This document shows, piece after piece, positions 31,331-39,736 of a DNA stretch of 47,018 bases. Both the position numbers and the translations under genes were made by a program. The DNA lies in contig CAVGND010000012.1 of assembly GCA_963630555.1 (NCBI GenBank), positions 1-47,018 of the forward strand, written 5' to 3'. The notes beneath the pieces were generated by a model, which worked only from the letters and a program-made list of their open reading frames with translations, did no database searches and was not told where the DNA came from. The stretch's first letter is position 1, and each line of letters starts with the position of its first letter. The DNA comes from CAVALG01 sp963630555. Lineage in GTDB: Bacteria > Bacillota > Clostridia > Oscillospirales > Acutalibacteraceae.

Positions 31331-32515
31331 ATGAAAAACGGATATCGGAAAACCATATTTGCTTGCTTTTTAGCGTACATAGTACAGTCGGTTGTAAATA
31401 ATTTTGTCCCGCTTTTGTTTGTTACTTTTCATAAAAGCATGAACATTTCAATGGATAAAATAACCGCGCTTATAACAATAAATTTTTTAATACAACTTAT
31501 AATAGACGCCGCGTCCGCTCGGTTTATTGATAAAATCGGCTACAGAGCTTCAATCATAACGGCAGATGTTTTTTCGGCAGCCGGTCTTGTATCCATCGCA
31601 TTCCTGCCTACACTGTTGCCCGACCCGTTTTCGGGACTTGTTGTTTCGGTTGGACTTTACGCCGTCGGAGGCGGGTTGGCTGAAGTGCTTGTAAGCCCGA
31701 TAGTTGAGGCGGTGCCGAGCGACAATAAGGAAAAAACAATGAGCTTGCTGCACTCGTTCTATTGTTGGGGGCATATGGGCGTCGTGCTTATATCCACGGC
31801 ATTTTTTGCCCTTTTCGGCATATCAAACTGGCGTGTGCTTGCGCTTATATGGGCGCTTCTGCCTGTTGTAAACGCCGTTATCTTCACGAAGGTGCCGATG
31901 GTTTCGTTAAGTGAAGAACGGGGCGAAACCTCTGTTAAAAAACTGTTTTCAAACAAACTGTTTTGGCTGTTTCTGATTATGATGCTCTGTGCAGGCGCGT
32001 CCGAGCAGGCGGTAAGCCAATGGGCATCCGCGTTTGCGGAAAAAGGACTCGGCGTCAGCAAAACCGCCGGAGATTTATTGGGGCCCACCATGTTTGCCTG
32101 TATGATGGGACTTTCACGCGTTTGGTTCGGCAAGTGCGGTGAGAAACTTAACCTTGACAGATTTATTAAATACAGCAGCATTTTGTGTATTGCTTCTTAT
32201 GCTATGGTTGCATTTGTTCCGTCGGCAACCGTTGGGCTTATCGGGTGCGCGGTGTGCGGATTTTCCGTAGGTATATTCTGGCCCGGAACCTACAGCAAAG
32301 CGGCGGCTTCGCTGAAAAGCGGAGGAACCGCAATGTTCGCCCTGCTTGCTTTGGCGGGGGATATCGGGTGCGTGTCGGGCCCCACGCTTGTAGGACTTGT
32401 ATCTTCCCGCTTCGGTGACAATCTACATATCGGTATGGCGGCGGCACTTGCTTTCCCTTTATGCATGCTCATAATTTCGGGATTGCCGACACATAACAGA
32501 GAGAAAAACGCATAG
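31331..32515 (+). CDS. MFS transporter
   Basis: A 394-residue 12-helix major facilitator superfamily protein. The loop after helix 2 has SARFIDKIGYRASI in the position of the MFS motif, and the middle has AGASEQAVSQWASAFAEKGLGVSKTAGDLLGPTMF, which recalls the FucP/glucose- or drug-type MFS groups of Clostridia. The substrate cannot be read. I chose ATG at 31331, after GAGGTG; a GTG 12 bp earlier overlaps that site. It follows the aromatic operon after a terminator, with a possible own promoter (TTGCAA 31265, TAAAAT 31287), so a role in aromatic-acid uptake is only a guess. Confidence 0.85.
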   Translation: MKNGYRKTIFACFLAYIVQSVVNNFVPLLFVTFHKSMNISMDKITALITINFLIQLIIDAASARFIDKIGYRASIITADVFSAAGLVSIAFLPTLLPDPFSGLVVSVGLYAVGGGLAEVLVSPIVEAVPSDNKEKTMSLLHSFYCWGHMGVVLISTAFFALFGISNWRVLALIWALLPVVNAVIFTKVPMVSLSEERGETSVKKLFSNKLFWLFLIMMLCAGASEQAVSQWASAFAEKGLGVSKTAGDLLGPTMFACMMGLSRVWFGKCGEKLNLDRFIKYSSILCIASYAMVAFVPSATVGLIGCAVCGFSVGIFWPGTYSKAAASLKSGGTAMFALLALAGDIGCVSGPTLVGLVSSRFGDNLHIGMAAALAFPLCMLIISGLPTHNREKNA

Positions 32516-32552
32516 TTTTTTAAGAAAAATTTTAATATAAAAGGGGTACGAA

Positions 32553-33122
32553 ATGGGAATTCCGGAACTGTTTTTACTGGCTGTCGGGCTTTCTATGGAC
32601 GCTTTTGCGGTTTCAATCTGCAAGGGTCTGTCCTGCAATAAATTAAAACTGTCTAACTATGTTGTTATAGGCGTATGGTTCGGCGGATTTCAGGCTCTTA
32701 TGCCCACGATAGGATATTTTTTGGGCTCGGCGTTTAAAAAATACATCAATTCCTTTGACCACTGGATAGCTTTCGGGCTTTTAGTGCTTATAGGGATTAA
32801 TATGATAAGGGAAGCGTTTTCGCCGGAGGAAGATTCGTCGGGCGATTCATTTGCCTTTGCTTCAATGCTTATTTTAGCGGTCGCAACAAGTATAGATGCG
32901 CTTGCGGTCGGCGTGACTTTTGCCCTCCTGCCTGATGTTAACATAGTTGCAGCGGTATCATTCATAGGCACAACCACATTTATAATTTCGGCGATAGGTT
33001 TAAAGGTTGGTAATATGTTCGGCATAAGGTACAAAAACAAGGCTGTCATTGCCGGAGGAATAATACTGATACTTATCGGGTTGAAAATTCTGTTTGAACA
33101 TCTCGGAGTCATATCCTTTTAA
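32553..33122 (+). CDS. mntP: Manganese efflux pump MntP
   Basis: A 189-residue, six-helix membrane protein that exports Mn2+. It has the two repeated MntP signatures: LLAVGLSMDAFAVSICKG in helix 1 and ILAVATSIDALAVGVTFALL in helix 4, whose Asp residues are essential in the family, and the GLKVGNMFG segment. ATG at 32553 after AAAGGGG. It begins 37 bp after the MFS gene with no visible yybP-ykoY Mn riboswitch between them, unlike many mntP genes, so it probably depends on the upstream promoter. Confidence 0.95.
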   Translation: MGIPELFLLAVGLSMDAFAVSICKGLSCNKLKLSNYVVIGVWFGGFQALMPTIGYFLGSAFKKYINSFDHWIAFGLLVLIGINMIREAFSPEEDSSGDSFAFASMLILAVATSIDALAVGVTFALLPDVNIVAAVSFIGTTTFIISAIGLKVGNMFGIRYKNKAVIAGGIILILIGLKILFEHLGVISF

Positions 33123-33156
33123 TAATTTAAACTTTTATGAATGTTTATTAAACTTA

Positions 33157-33185
33157 TTGACATCATAATTGTTTTGGTATATTCT
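33157..33185 (+). promoter_or_regulatory. Promoter of the sugar-transferase gene
   Basis: TTGACA (33157-33162), then TATTCT (33180-33185) at 17 bp or TATATT (33178-33183) at 15 bp. Confidence 0.7.
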
Positions 33186-33231
33186 TATTTTGTAAATCAG
33201 GAAAAAATTCGGGTGGTGACATGCCCTTATT

Positions 33232-34578
33232 ATGGATACGCTTATAAAATTTAAAAAATCAATAATGTTTATAATGAAAATTGCAATGTCAATAACACTG
33301 GCATGCGTTTTCGTTGCATTTTGGCAAAACTATTACGAATCATCCCTTTTCAGTTACAAAGGCAATTATGTTGTGATGATCTTCTATTTTGCCATACTCA
33401 TGGTGTTTTTCACGCTGTACGGCGCCTTTAAAATAGGCGTTTCGCGACTGCACGAAATAATCTACAGTTGCACTCTGTCGTTGCTGTTTACCAATGCGGC
33501 GGCATATTTGATATTGTGCCTTATCGCCCGTGAAATGCTCCCCGTCTTGCCTATTCTTGCACAGACCGTTGTGCAGTCGTGCATCAGCGCTATGCTGGCA
33601 TATATGCTTAATACGGTGTATTTCAGGCTTTACCGTGCACGGCATATTCTGGTTGTGTTTAATAATGATGCGCAAAGCCGAAGCATAATAACTAAAATGA
33701 GCCTTATTAAGGAACGCTATAGTATCGACCGCGGAATTTGCGTCGATATGGGTATGGAAAAACTCAAAAAAGAGGTTGACAAGTATCAGGCAATTTTGAT
33801 TTGTGATATTGATAATAAAATCAAAGAGGAATTGCTGCTTTATTGTTATACCGAAGGTAAAAGAATATATATGCTTCCGTCGGTCAACGATATTATAATC
33901 AATAACGCAAACCAAAGTCAGGTGTTCGATACTCCGGTTCTGCTTTCAAGAAATGTCGGACTGTCGATGGAACAGTTGCTGGTTAAACGCATTATCGATA
34001 TCGTCATTTCACTTATAGGTATTATTGCAACCTCTCCGATAATGCTGATCGTTTCGCTGGCTATAAAAATATGTGACGGGGGACCTGTCCTGTTTAAACA
34101 AAACCGCGTTACAAAAGACGGGCGTATATTTAATGTCTACAAGTTCAGGTCTATGATTGTTGACGCGGATAAAGAAGGTGCCAAAAAGGCAACAGATCAC
34201 GATGATCGTATTACACCTGTCGGCAGGGTTATAAGACCTTGCAGAATGGACGAACTCCCGCAGCTTTTTAACATTCTTTTCGGCAGTATGTCGCTTGTCG
34301 GCCCACGCCCCGAACGAACGCAGAATGTTTTTGAATATACTGCAAAATTCCCCGAATTCAATCTGCGCCACAAGGTCAAAGGCGGTCTTACCGGATATGC
34401 GCAGGTTTACGGGAAATACAACACAACGCCTGAAGATAAACTTATGATGGATCTTATGTATATTGAAGATTATTCTATACTTAAAGATCTGAAATTGCTT
34501 ATTATGACGCTGAAAATTTTATTTGTAAAGGAAAGTACGGAAGGATTTTCGGAGGAAAACGCAAAAATGTCGGATTGA
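33232..34578 (+). CDS. Polyprenyl-phosphate sugar-1-phosphate transferase (exopolysaccharide/capsule initiation)
   Basis: A 448-residue polyprenol-P glycosylphosphotransferase. The first ~125 residues form four predicted helices; a Rossmann-like segment follows (RHILVVFNNDAQSRSII); one more helix (IIDIVISLIGIIATSPIMLIVSLA) leads into the bacterial sugar transferase domain with KFRSMIVDADKEG, DELPQLFNILFGSMSLVGPRPE and GLTGYAQVYGKYN. It attaches the first sugar phosphate to undecaprenyl phosphate. No further polysaccharide genes follow, so it is a lone initiator or works with genes elsewhere. It has its own promoter; the ribosome-binding site (GGTGG) is a little far. Confidence 0.93.
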   Translation: MDTLIKFKKSIMFIMKIAMSITLACVFVAFWQNYYESSLFSYKGNYVVMIFYFAILMVFFTLYGAFKIGVSRLHEIIYSCTLSLLFTNAAAYLILCLIAREMLPVLPILAQTVVQSCISAMLAYMLNTVYFRLYRARHILVVFNNDAQSRSIITKMSLIKERYSIDRGICVDMGMEKLKKEVDKYQAILICDIDNKIKEELLLYCYTEGKRIYMLPSVNDIIINNANQSQVFDTPVLLSRNVGLSMEQLLVKRIIDIVISLIGIIATSPIMLIVSLAIKICDGGPVLFKQNRVTKDGRIFNVYKFRSMIVDADKEGAKKATDHDDRITPVGRVIRPCRMDELPQLFNILFGSMSLVGPRPERTQNVFEYTAKFPEFNLRHKVKGGLTGYAQVYGKYNTTPEDKLMMDLMYIEDYSILKDLKLLIMTLKILFVKESTEGFSEENAKMSD

Positions 34579-34645
34579 TTAACCGAAAAATCACCGTGAT
34601 CGGATTGCTTTGCCTTACTGATATTTTTAAAATGAGGGTATTTTT

Positions 34646-36355
34646 ATGAGTATTAAACCGCAAAAAAATGATGAAATCTCGGATAACAACAGCGAAACAG
34701 ATCTGTTTCAAAAACCGTCTGTGCCTGCTGAAAGTGCCGAATATGCAAGGAAAACAGCACCCGCAACCGATGCCGAAAACGATATGAAAGATAAAGCTGC
34801 AACCGCTGCAGACGCAGACCGGGATACGGTTACGGAAGATTTGGATGAAATACTGGGGTTGTCCGAAAAACCGCGTTCCAAGAAAAAACGCATAATTATT
34901 ATTTCGTCCGTTGCCGCTGTAATTTTGATTGCGGGCGGAGTTATTTTCGGACTTATATCTATGTGGAGAAACGGCGAAGATGACAGCAAATTGGTTGATA
35001 CCGGTAAGATTTTTGACGGCGTTTCGGTAAACGGCGAATCATTTGCGGGGCTTACCGAAAAACAGGCAGAGAAAAAACTTGAGTCGATAAAGAATGAAAT
35101 GTCGCCGAAAATTGCGCTTACCGTAACCGCAAACGATAAATCCGAGATCTTGACCGAAAGCAGTTTCGATTATACATTCAACACCGAAGACGTGCTTAAT
35201 TCAATTAAAGAATATTGTGATAATATCCGCAAGGGTAAGCAGAAAAAACTTAAATCAAAAAAATTTGAACTTGTAAAAACCCTTAATGAGGATTCGGTTG
35301 ATATCGCCGTGGAAAATCTTTCGGCAAGTATGAATATTACGCCTATAAACAAAACCGTTACCGGCGTAAACGGTGAGTATTTTTACAGCGAAGGCAGAAA
35401 GGGCAGCGAAATTGATAAGGCGGATTTGCGCGCTAAAATAATCGAGTTCTTAAATTCCGGCGAAACCAATGGTGAGATTGCCGCAAAAGTCAATCCGATA
35501 GAGCCGATAACCGTTAACGCACAGGATGAAAGCGGGGAGGTTGCCCTGCTCTCCACCTTCTCAACAACCTCTACAAATACCGCTAACGGCAACCATAATA
35601 TGGCGCTTGCTCTTAAGGCTTGTGACGGTTCGATTATAAAACCCGGTGAAGTATGGTCTTTTAACAAGCATACGGGAAATTCCAACCTGACATCGCTCGG
35701 TTACCGTTCCGCCAAGGTTATCTCGGGTGGTAAATATGTTGAGGGTATCGGCGGCGGAATCTGTCAGGCAAGCACAACAATATACAATGCCGCATTGTAC
35801 GCGGGGCTTGATATTGCCGAGCGCCATTACCATCTGTGGGCGTCGTCATATGCAAAGGCAGGATTTGACGCAACAATAGACTATCCGGGACTTGACCTTA
35901 AACTTAAAAACTCCTCACAATATCCGGTTTATATGAAATGTACAATGTCAGGCAACAAATTGACCGTTTCGATTTTCGGCCATAAACCTACCGATTATGA
36001 CACCATAAAACTCAATTCGGTCACTACCGAGAGGGTTGAGGGTAACTATTTCCGTGTTGCCGCAACAAGAACATTTTACAAAAACGGCGCGGTTGTTAAA
36101 ACCGAAAACCTTGCTTCGTCAAAATACAGTCTTAAAAAAGCGGGCAGCAGTTCGACTTCTGCGCAGCCGACTGCACCGAGCACACCTGACCCAACGCCGA
36201 GCACACCGAGTACCCCAAGCACACCGAGTACTTCAAGTACTCCAAGCACACCGAGTACGCCCGACCAAACCCCGAGTCAACCGGACTCGTCCGATACTTC
36301 TTCGGCGGCACCGAGCGAATCGGGAGAGTCAACCGAAACAGGCGCCGCCGAGTAA
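34646..36355 (+). CDS. VanW-family cell-surface protein with Ser/Thr/Pro tail
   Basis: 569 residues. A charged cytosolic segment (1-80), one membrane helix (RIIIISSVAAVILIAGGVIF), two peptidoglycan-binding-4/YoaR-like regions, then the VanW domain: NGNHNMALALKACDG, PGEVWSFNKHTG, GGKYVEGIGGGICQASTTIYNAALYAGLDI and ERHYHLW, then YPGLDLKLKNSS. The family contains VanW of vancomycin clusters, but most members, like this one, are of unknown cell-wall function. The C-terminal ~75 residues are a Ser/Thr/Pro low-complexity tail coded by a minisatellite. ATG at 34646 after GAGGG. Follows the sugar transferase by 67 bp. Confidence 0.93.
   Translation: MSIKPQKNDEISDNNSETDLFQKPSVPAESAEYARKTAPATDAENDMKDKAATAADADRDTVTEDLDEILGLSEKPRSKKKRIIIISSVAAVILIAGGVIFGLISMWRNGEDDSKLVDTGKIFDGVSVNGESFAGLTEKQAEKKLESIKNEMSPKIALTVTANDKSEILTESSFDYTFNTEDVLNSIKEYCDNIRKGKQKKLKSKKFELVKTLNEDSVDIAVENLSASMNITPINKTVTGVNGEYFYSEGRKGSEIDKADLRAKIIEFLNSGETNGEIAAKVNPIEPITVNAQDESGEVALLSTFSTTSTNTANGNHNMALALKACDGSIIKPGEVWSFNKHTGNSNLTSLGYRSAKVISGGKYVEGIGGGICQASTTIYNAALYAGLDIAERHYHLWASSYAKAGFDATIDYPGLDLKLKNSSQYPVYMKCTMSGNKLTVSIFGHKPTDYDTIKLNSVTTERVEGNYFRVAATRTFYKNGAVVKTENLASSKYSLKKAGSSSTSAQPTAPSTPDPTPSTPSTPSTPSTSSTPSTPSTPDQTPSQPDSSDTSSAAPSESGESTETGAAE
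36176..36262 (+). repeat. Coding minisatellite in the VanW-family gene
   Basis: Imperfect 9-bp units of the type CCGAGCACA / CCGAGTACC encode repeated (S/P)-T-P-S. Unit numbers are likely to vary between strains. Confidence 0.75.
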
Positions 36356-36389
36356 TATGACTTGTTGCCCTGACAGGAGATGAAATCAA

Positions 36390-37100
36390 GTGAGTTTTAA
36401 ATATGATCTTCACGTACATTCAAAGGAAATGAGTCGCTGCTCAAACTGTGATATCTATACATTGGCGGACGAGTACAAAAATGCGGGATTTGACGGATTT
36501 ACTCTGATAAATCATTTTAATACCGATACGGTCGGTAATATGTTCCCCGATAAAAGCTGGGAATACCTTACGGAACTCACGTACGAAACATTTTTAAAAC
36601 TGAAAGATTACGCCAAAGACCGCCTTAATGTTACTTTCGGGTTGGAAATTGCTTTTCCCGATTGCCATAATGACTACCTTGTGTACGGATTGACGGAAGA
36701 AACTCTTAAAGGTCTGGCAAAATTTGCAGGTAAGAACGGTGTCTTCGGGATGGGACTTCACAGGCTGCACGAGTATACGCAGGAGAACGGCGCATTGCTT
36801 ATACAGGCGCACCCTTTCAGGTTTGATATGTTTGTAATTAACCCGCAATTTGTTGACGGGTTTGAGGTCTACAACGGCAGCACAAGACATAATTCAAACA
36901 ATGATATTGCCGAAATGTGGGCTTCTAAATATGAAAAACTTAAAACAGCAGGTTCGGATCACCACCGCCCGGGTGACGCAAAAAACGCCGGAATACTCAC
37001 AAAAGAACCCATAACGGGTCAAAAACAGTTGGCGGACGTTATCCGCAGCCGGAATTTTGAATTTGTAAAAGAAAAAATTATTTATGAAAACTATAAATAA
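36390..37100 (+). CDS. PHP-domain metal-dependent phosphoesterase
   Basis: A 236-residue PHP-family hydrolase. It starts KYDLHVHSKEMSRCSNC (DLHVHS, metal ligands), has LINHFNTDTVG, GLEIAFPDCHNDYLVYGL, IQAHPFRFD and SDHHRPGD, the usual order of metal-binding residues. Members include trypsin-like PolIIIA-independent phosphoesterases and nucleotidases such as 3'-5' nucleotide phosphatases; the substrate here is open. The start is GTG at 36390, with AGGAG 10 bp upstream; an ATG nearby is out of frame. It follows VanW after 34 bp. Confidence 0.88.
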   Translation: MSFKYDLHVHSKEMSRCSNCDIYTLADEYKNAGFDGFTLINHFNTDTVGNMFPDKSWEYLTELTYETFLKLKDYAKDRLNVTFGLEIAFPDCHNDYLVYGLTEETLKGLAKFAGKNGVFGMGLHRLHEYTQENGALLIQAHPFRFDMFVINPQFVDGFEVYNGSTRHNSNNDIAEMWASKYEKLKTAGSDHHRPGDAKNAGILTKEPITGQKQLADVIRSRNFEFVKEKIIYENYK

Positions 37101-37113
37101 GCGGAATTAAATG

Positions 37114-37142
37114 TTGACAAACCGAAAAATATAAGGTATAAT
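37114..37142 (+). promoter_or_regulatory. Promoter of tRNA-Pro
   Basis: TTGACA (37114-37119), 17 bp, TATAAT (37137-37142): both perfect. The tRNA starts 51 bp downstream. Confidence 0.92.
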
Positions 37143-37193
37143 GCATTGGTAGCGTTAAAAATGGGTGTCTGTTTTTAACTGTCTGCCGTGTTA

Positions 37194-37270
37194 CGAGGTG
37201 TGGCTCAGTTTGGTAGAGCGCTGCGTTCGGGACGCAGAGGCCGCAGGTTCGAATCCTGTCACCTCGACCA
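37194..37270 (+). tRNA. tRNA-Pro (CGG)
   Basis: Acceptor arm CGAGGTG/CACCTCG, D-arm GGCTCAGTTTGGTAGAGC, anticodon stem CTGCG/CGCAG with loop TTCGGGA (anticodon CGG, reading CCG), T-arm GGTTCGAATCC, discriminator A and encoded CCA (37268-37270). Confidence 0.95.
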
Positions 37271-37364
37271 TATTTAGGTTTACCTTAAATTTTATGCTTG
37301 CATTTTTATTGTTTGTGTGTTATTATCATATTTGATAATGCAAATAATCGAGAGGGGTGACAAT

Positions 37365-37571
37365 ATGAAACAGGGAATTCATCCGCAATATGAAAAGGTT
37401 ACTGTTAGGTGTGCCTGCGGTGCTGAATTTGAAACGCGCTCCACAAAGAAAGACATTCGTTTGGATGTTTGCTCAAAGTGTCATCCGTTTTTCACCGGCA
37501 AACAAAAACTGGTTGATACCGGTGGTCGTGTGGACAGATTTAAAAAGCGTTTCGGTATTGAAGACAAATGA
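37365..37571 (+). CDS. rpmE: 50S ribosomal protein L31 (zinc-binding type)
   Basis: A 68-residue large-subunit protein that bridges the subunits. MKQGIHPQYEKVTVRCACG and VCSKCHPFFTGKQK hold the four zinc-binding Cys (CxC plus CxxC), so it is the zinc-containing type, followed by GRVDRFKKRFG. I chose ATG at 37365, just after AGGGGTGA; the open frame begins 48 bp earlier without a site. It directly follows tRNA-Pro and has its own terminator. Confidence 0.97.
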   Translation: MKQGIHPQYEKVTVRCACGAEFETRSTKKDIRLDVCSKCHPFFTGKQKLVDTGGRVDRFKKRFGIEDK

Positions 37572-37589
37572 TTTTGTACGAATGAACAT

Positions 37590-37622
37590 CCGCAGCTGCC
37601 CGTAAGCAGTTGCGGTTTTCGT
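37590..37622 (+). terminator. rpmE terminator
   Basis: CCGCAGCTGC (37590-37599) pairs with GCAGTTGCGG (37606-37615), one wobble, followed by TTTTCGTTT. Confidence 0.85.
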
Positions 37623-37645
37623 TTATTTTATAACGGAGGGATCCT

Positions 37646-38287
37646 GTGGCAGAGTATAAAACCGTTGCAAAAATCGCCGCAGCCGAGTTGACAGTACAGC
37701 GCTCAAAATTTATCGGCACTGTTAAGCCGGTATCTGATGAAGCCGGAGCGCTTGCCTTTATTTCGGAAATAAAGCAAAAGTATTGGGACGCTCGCCATAA
37801 TGTTTACGCTTATATTTTAAGGGACGGTAACATCAGCCGTTTTTCGGATGACGGCGAACCTCATTCCACGGCGGGCCTTCCGGTTCTTGAAACAATGCAG
37901 AAGATGGGCGTAAGCGATTGCGCGCTTGTGGTTACGCGCTATTTCGGCGGCATCCTGCTCGGTACGGGCGGACTTGTAAGGGCTTATTCCGCATCCGCCC
38001 GCGGCACGGTAGAGGCGGCGGGAATCTCGGTTATGCGCCCCTGCACCGTAATGTCATTTGTGTGCGAATATTCCGATTACGGAAAGGCGGAAACGCTTTT
38101 AAGGCAGCACGGCGCAGCCGAAATAATACCTGAATTTGCCGAAAAAATAACGGTGAATTTTTCGCTGCCGGACGCAAATCGCGAAAAATTCACCGCCGAT
38201 ATTACCGAAGCCTTTTTCGGTAAAGTTTCGGTAAAAGACATTTCAAAAAAAAATATGGCTTTCGAACTGCCGATGCAAAATGTTTAA
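37646..38287 (+). CDS. YigZ/IMPACT family protein (UPF0029)
   Basis: 213 residues of the YigZ/YvyE family. N-domain blocks: AAELTVQRSKFIGTVKPV, YWDARHNVYAYIL, SDDGEPHSTAGLPVLE and VVTRYFGGILLGTGGLVRAYS, the last being the family signature; a C-terminal DUF1949-like domain completes it (~140-205). The eukaryotic relative IMPACT regulates translation; the bacterial role is unknown. The start is GTG at 37646, with GGAGGG 5-8 bp upstream. It converges on the next gene with a gap of 10 bp. Confidence 0.93.
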   Translation: MAEYKTVAKIAAAELTVQRSKFIGTVKPVSDEAGALAFISEIKQKYWDARHNVYAYILRDGNISRFSDDGEPHSTAGLPVLETMQKMGVSDCALVVTRYFGGILLGTGGLVRAYSASARGTVEAAGISVMRPCTVMSFVCEYSDYGKAETLLRQHGAAEIIPEFAEKITVNFSLPDANREKFTADITEAFFGKVSVKDISKKNMAFELPMQNV

Positions 38288-38297
38288 ACCGCGCAGG

Positions 38298-38546
38298 TTA
38301 TCCTTTTAACCCGCGTGACTGGCGATCCATATCTTCAACGACTATATCATATATTTCACCGAGTGAGCGGCAATATTCAAGCACCTTCCACGGTTCGTTT
38401 GTGTGGTAGTGTATTTTAATCACTTCTTCATCGCCGACGGCTAAAAGGCAATCGCCTTTGAAGTTTTCGTTAAAATAATCGTTGATTGCGTCTTCGTCAA
38501 GATTTTCGCCTTCAATTAAAAGTTGGGTGTCGTATCTGTATTCCAT
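38298..38546 (-). CDS. Stand-alone FakA/DAK C-terminal-like small protein
   Basis: 82 residues. The centre IKIHYHTNEPWKVLEYCRSLGEIYDIVVEDMDRQSRGL closely follows the C-terminal segment of fatty-acid kinase A (YloV, DAK2 family), where HTN-P and a G-x-(I/L) stretch ending in a (N/D)M-x-x-Q motif recur. Normally this is part of a ~550-residue kinase also containing DAK2 and DegV-binding parts; here it is free-standing with TTG/ATG context normal: AAAGGAG 8 bp before ATG 38546. It might regulate a full-length FakA or be a relic of one. Function unknown. Confidence 0.75.
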   Translation of the reverse strand: MEYRYDTQLLIEGENLDEDAINDYFNENFKGDCLLAVGDEEVIKIHYHTNEPWKVLEYCRSLGEIYDIVVEDMDRQSRGLKG

Positions 38547-38705
38547 TAAAATTGCTCCTTTGTAATTTGTTATTGCTCATTATATCATATTATGGCGCAT
38601 TTGGTGCGAAAAAAGTAAATTTATTTTAAATATTTAAAAAAATGCAAGGTTTTTTAAAAAAATCTGCTAATATATTATATAAGAGCAGTAATCGAGTAAT
38701 CGGGG

Positions 38706-39710
38706 GTGGAAATTACGGAAAATATCAGGGAGAAAACCGAAAAAATCGAAAGACTCATACTGTCGCCGTATGCCGCTTTCAGCGACGCCTCAAAAGGCCG
38801 TGAACGCCCGGAAGAAAAGTGCGATATAAGAACCGAATTTCAGCGTGACCGCGACAGGATAATTCATTGCAAATCCTTCAGAAGGCTTAAACATAAAACA
38901 CAGGTGTTTTTGGCGCCGGAGGGTGATCATTACAGGACGCGACTTACCCACACGCTTGAGGTGGCGCAGATTGCGCGGACGGTTGCAAGGGCGCTGCGCC
39001 TTAATGAGGATCTGACCGAAGCGATAGCCCTCGGTCACGATTTGGGACATACGCCGTTCGGTCACGCGGGCGAGCGTGCTATCCGTTCCATCTGCGGCAA
39101 TTTCACCCACTACGAGCAAAGCGTTAGGGTTTGTAAATTTGTTGAAAAGGGCGGCAAAGGACTTAATCTTACCTATGAGGTTATAGACGGTATACTTAAC
39201 CATACAACGGGCGAATGGCCGAAGACCTTAGAGGGTAAAACGGTTCGGTATTGTGACCGTATTGCTTACATAAACCACGATATTGACGACGCTGTGCGGG
39301 CAGGCGTGATTTCCGCTGCCGATATTCCCGAAAATCTCAGAGATTATTTCGGCGAAACCAAGAGTATGCGTATAAACAAAATGGTGAATTCTCTGATATC
39401 CGGCAGCGAAACGGATATCGGAATGGACGCCGAAACATTTGATAATTATAATAAACTGCATGAATTTTTAACCGAACGTGTGTATAAAAATCCCGAATGC
39501 AAGAGCGAGGAAACAAAGGTTCAGGGTATAATATCGGGACTGTATGACTATTATATTAAAAATCCCGACCTTATTCCGCAGGAATTTAACACGGTGCGCG
39601 AAAAAGAGGGGACGGAACGCGCGGTCATAGACCATATTGCCGGTATGACCGACCGTTTTGCAATCAGAAATTACACCGATGTCTACGTTCCGCGTTCGTG
39701 GGATATATAA
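38706..39710 (+). CDS. dgt: Deoxyguanosinetriphosphate triphosphohydrolase-like protein
   Basis: A 334-residue HD-domain hydrolase (dNTP to nucleoside + PPPi). Motifs in order: SPYAAFSDASKGRERPE, DIRTEFQRDRDRIIHCKSFRRLKHKTQVF, RTRLTHTLEVAQIART with the first metal His, and LGHDLGHTPFGHAGE with the HD pair, then YCDRIAYINHDIDDA. Slightly shorter than E. coli Dgt but normal for Firmicute members. The start is probably GTG at 38706; its ribosome-binding site is atypical (a G-run directly adjacent), so the start is the least sure part. dgt-dnaG-rpoD order is common in Clostridia. Confidence 0.93.
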   Translation: MEITENIREKTEKIERLILSPYAAFSDASKGRERPEEKCDIRTEFQRDRDRIIHCKSFRRLKHKTQVFLAPEGDHYRTRLTHTLEVAQIARTVARALRLNEDLTEAIALGHDLGHTPFGHAGERAIRSICGNFTHYEQSVRVCKFVEKGGKGLNLTYEVIDGILNHTTGEWPKTLEGKTVRYCDRIAYINHDIDDAVRAGVISAADIPENLRDYFGETKSMRINKMVNSLISGSETDIGMDAETFDNYNKLHEFLTERVYKNPECKSEETKVQGIISGLYDYYIKNPDLIPQEFNTVREKEGTERAVIDHIAGMTDRFAIRNYTDVYVPRSWDI

Positions 39711-39736
39711 ACCGCTTTTTACGGAGGTGACTGTCG

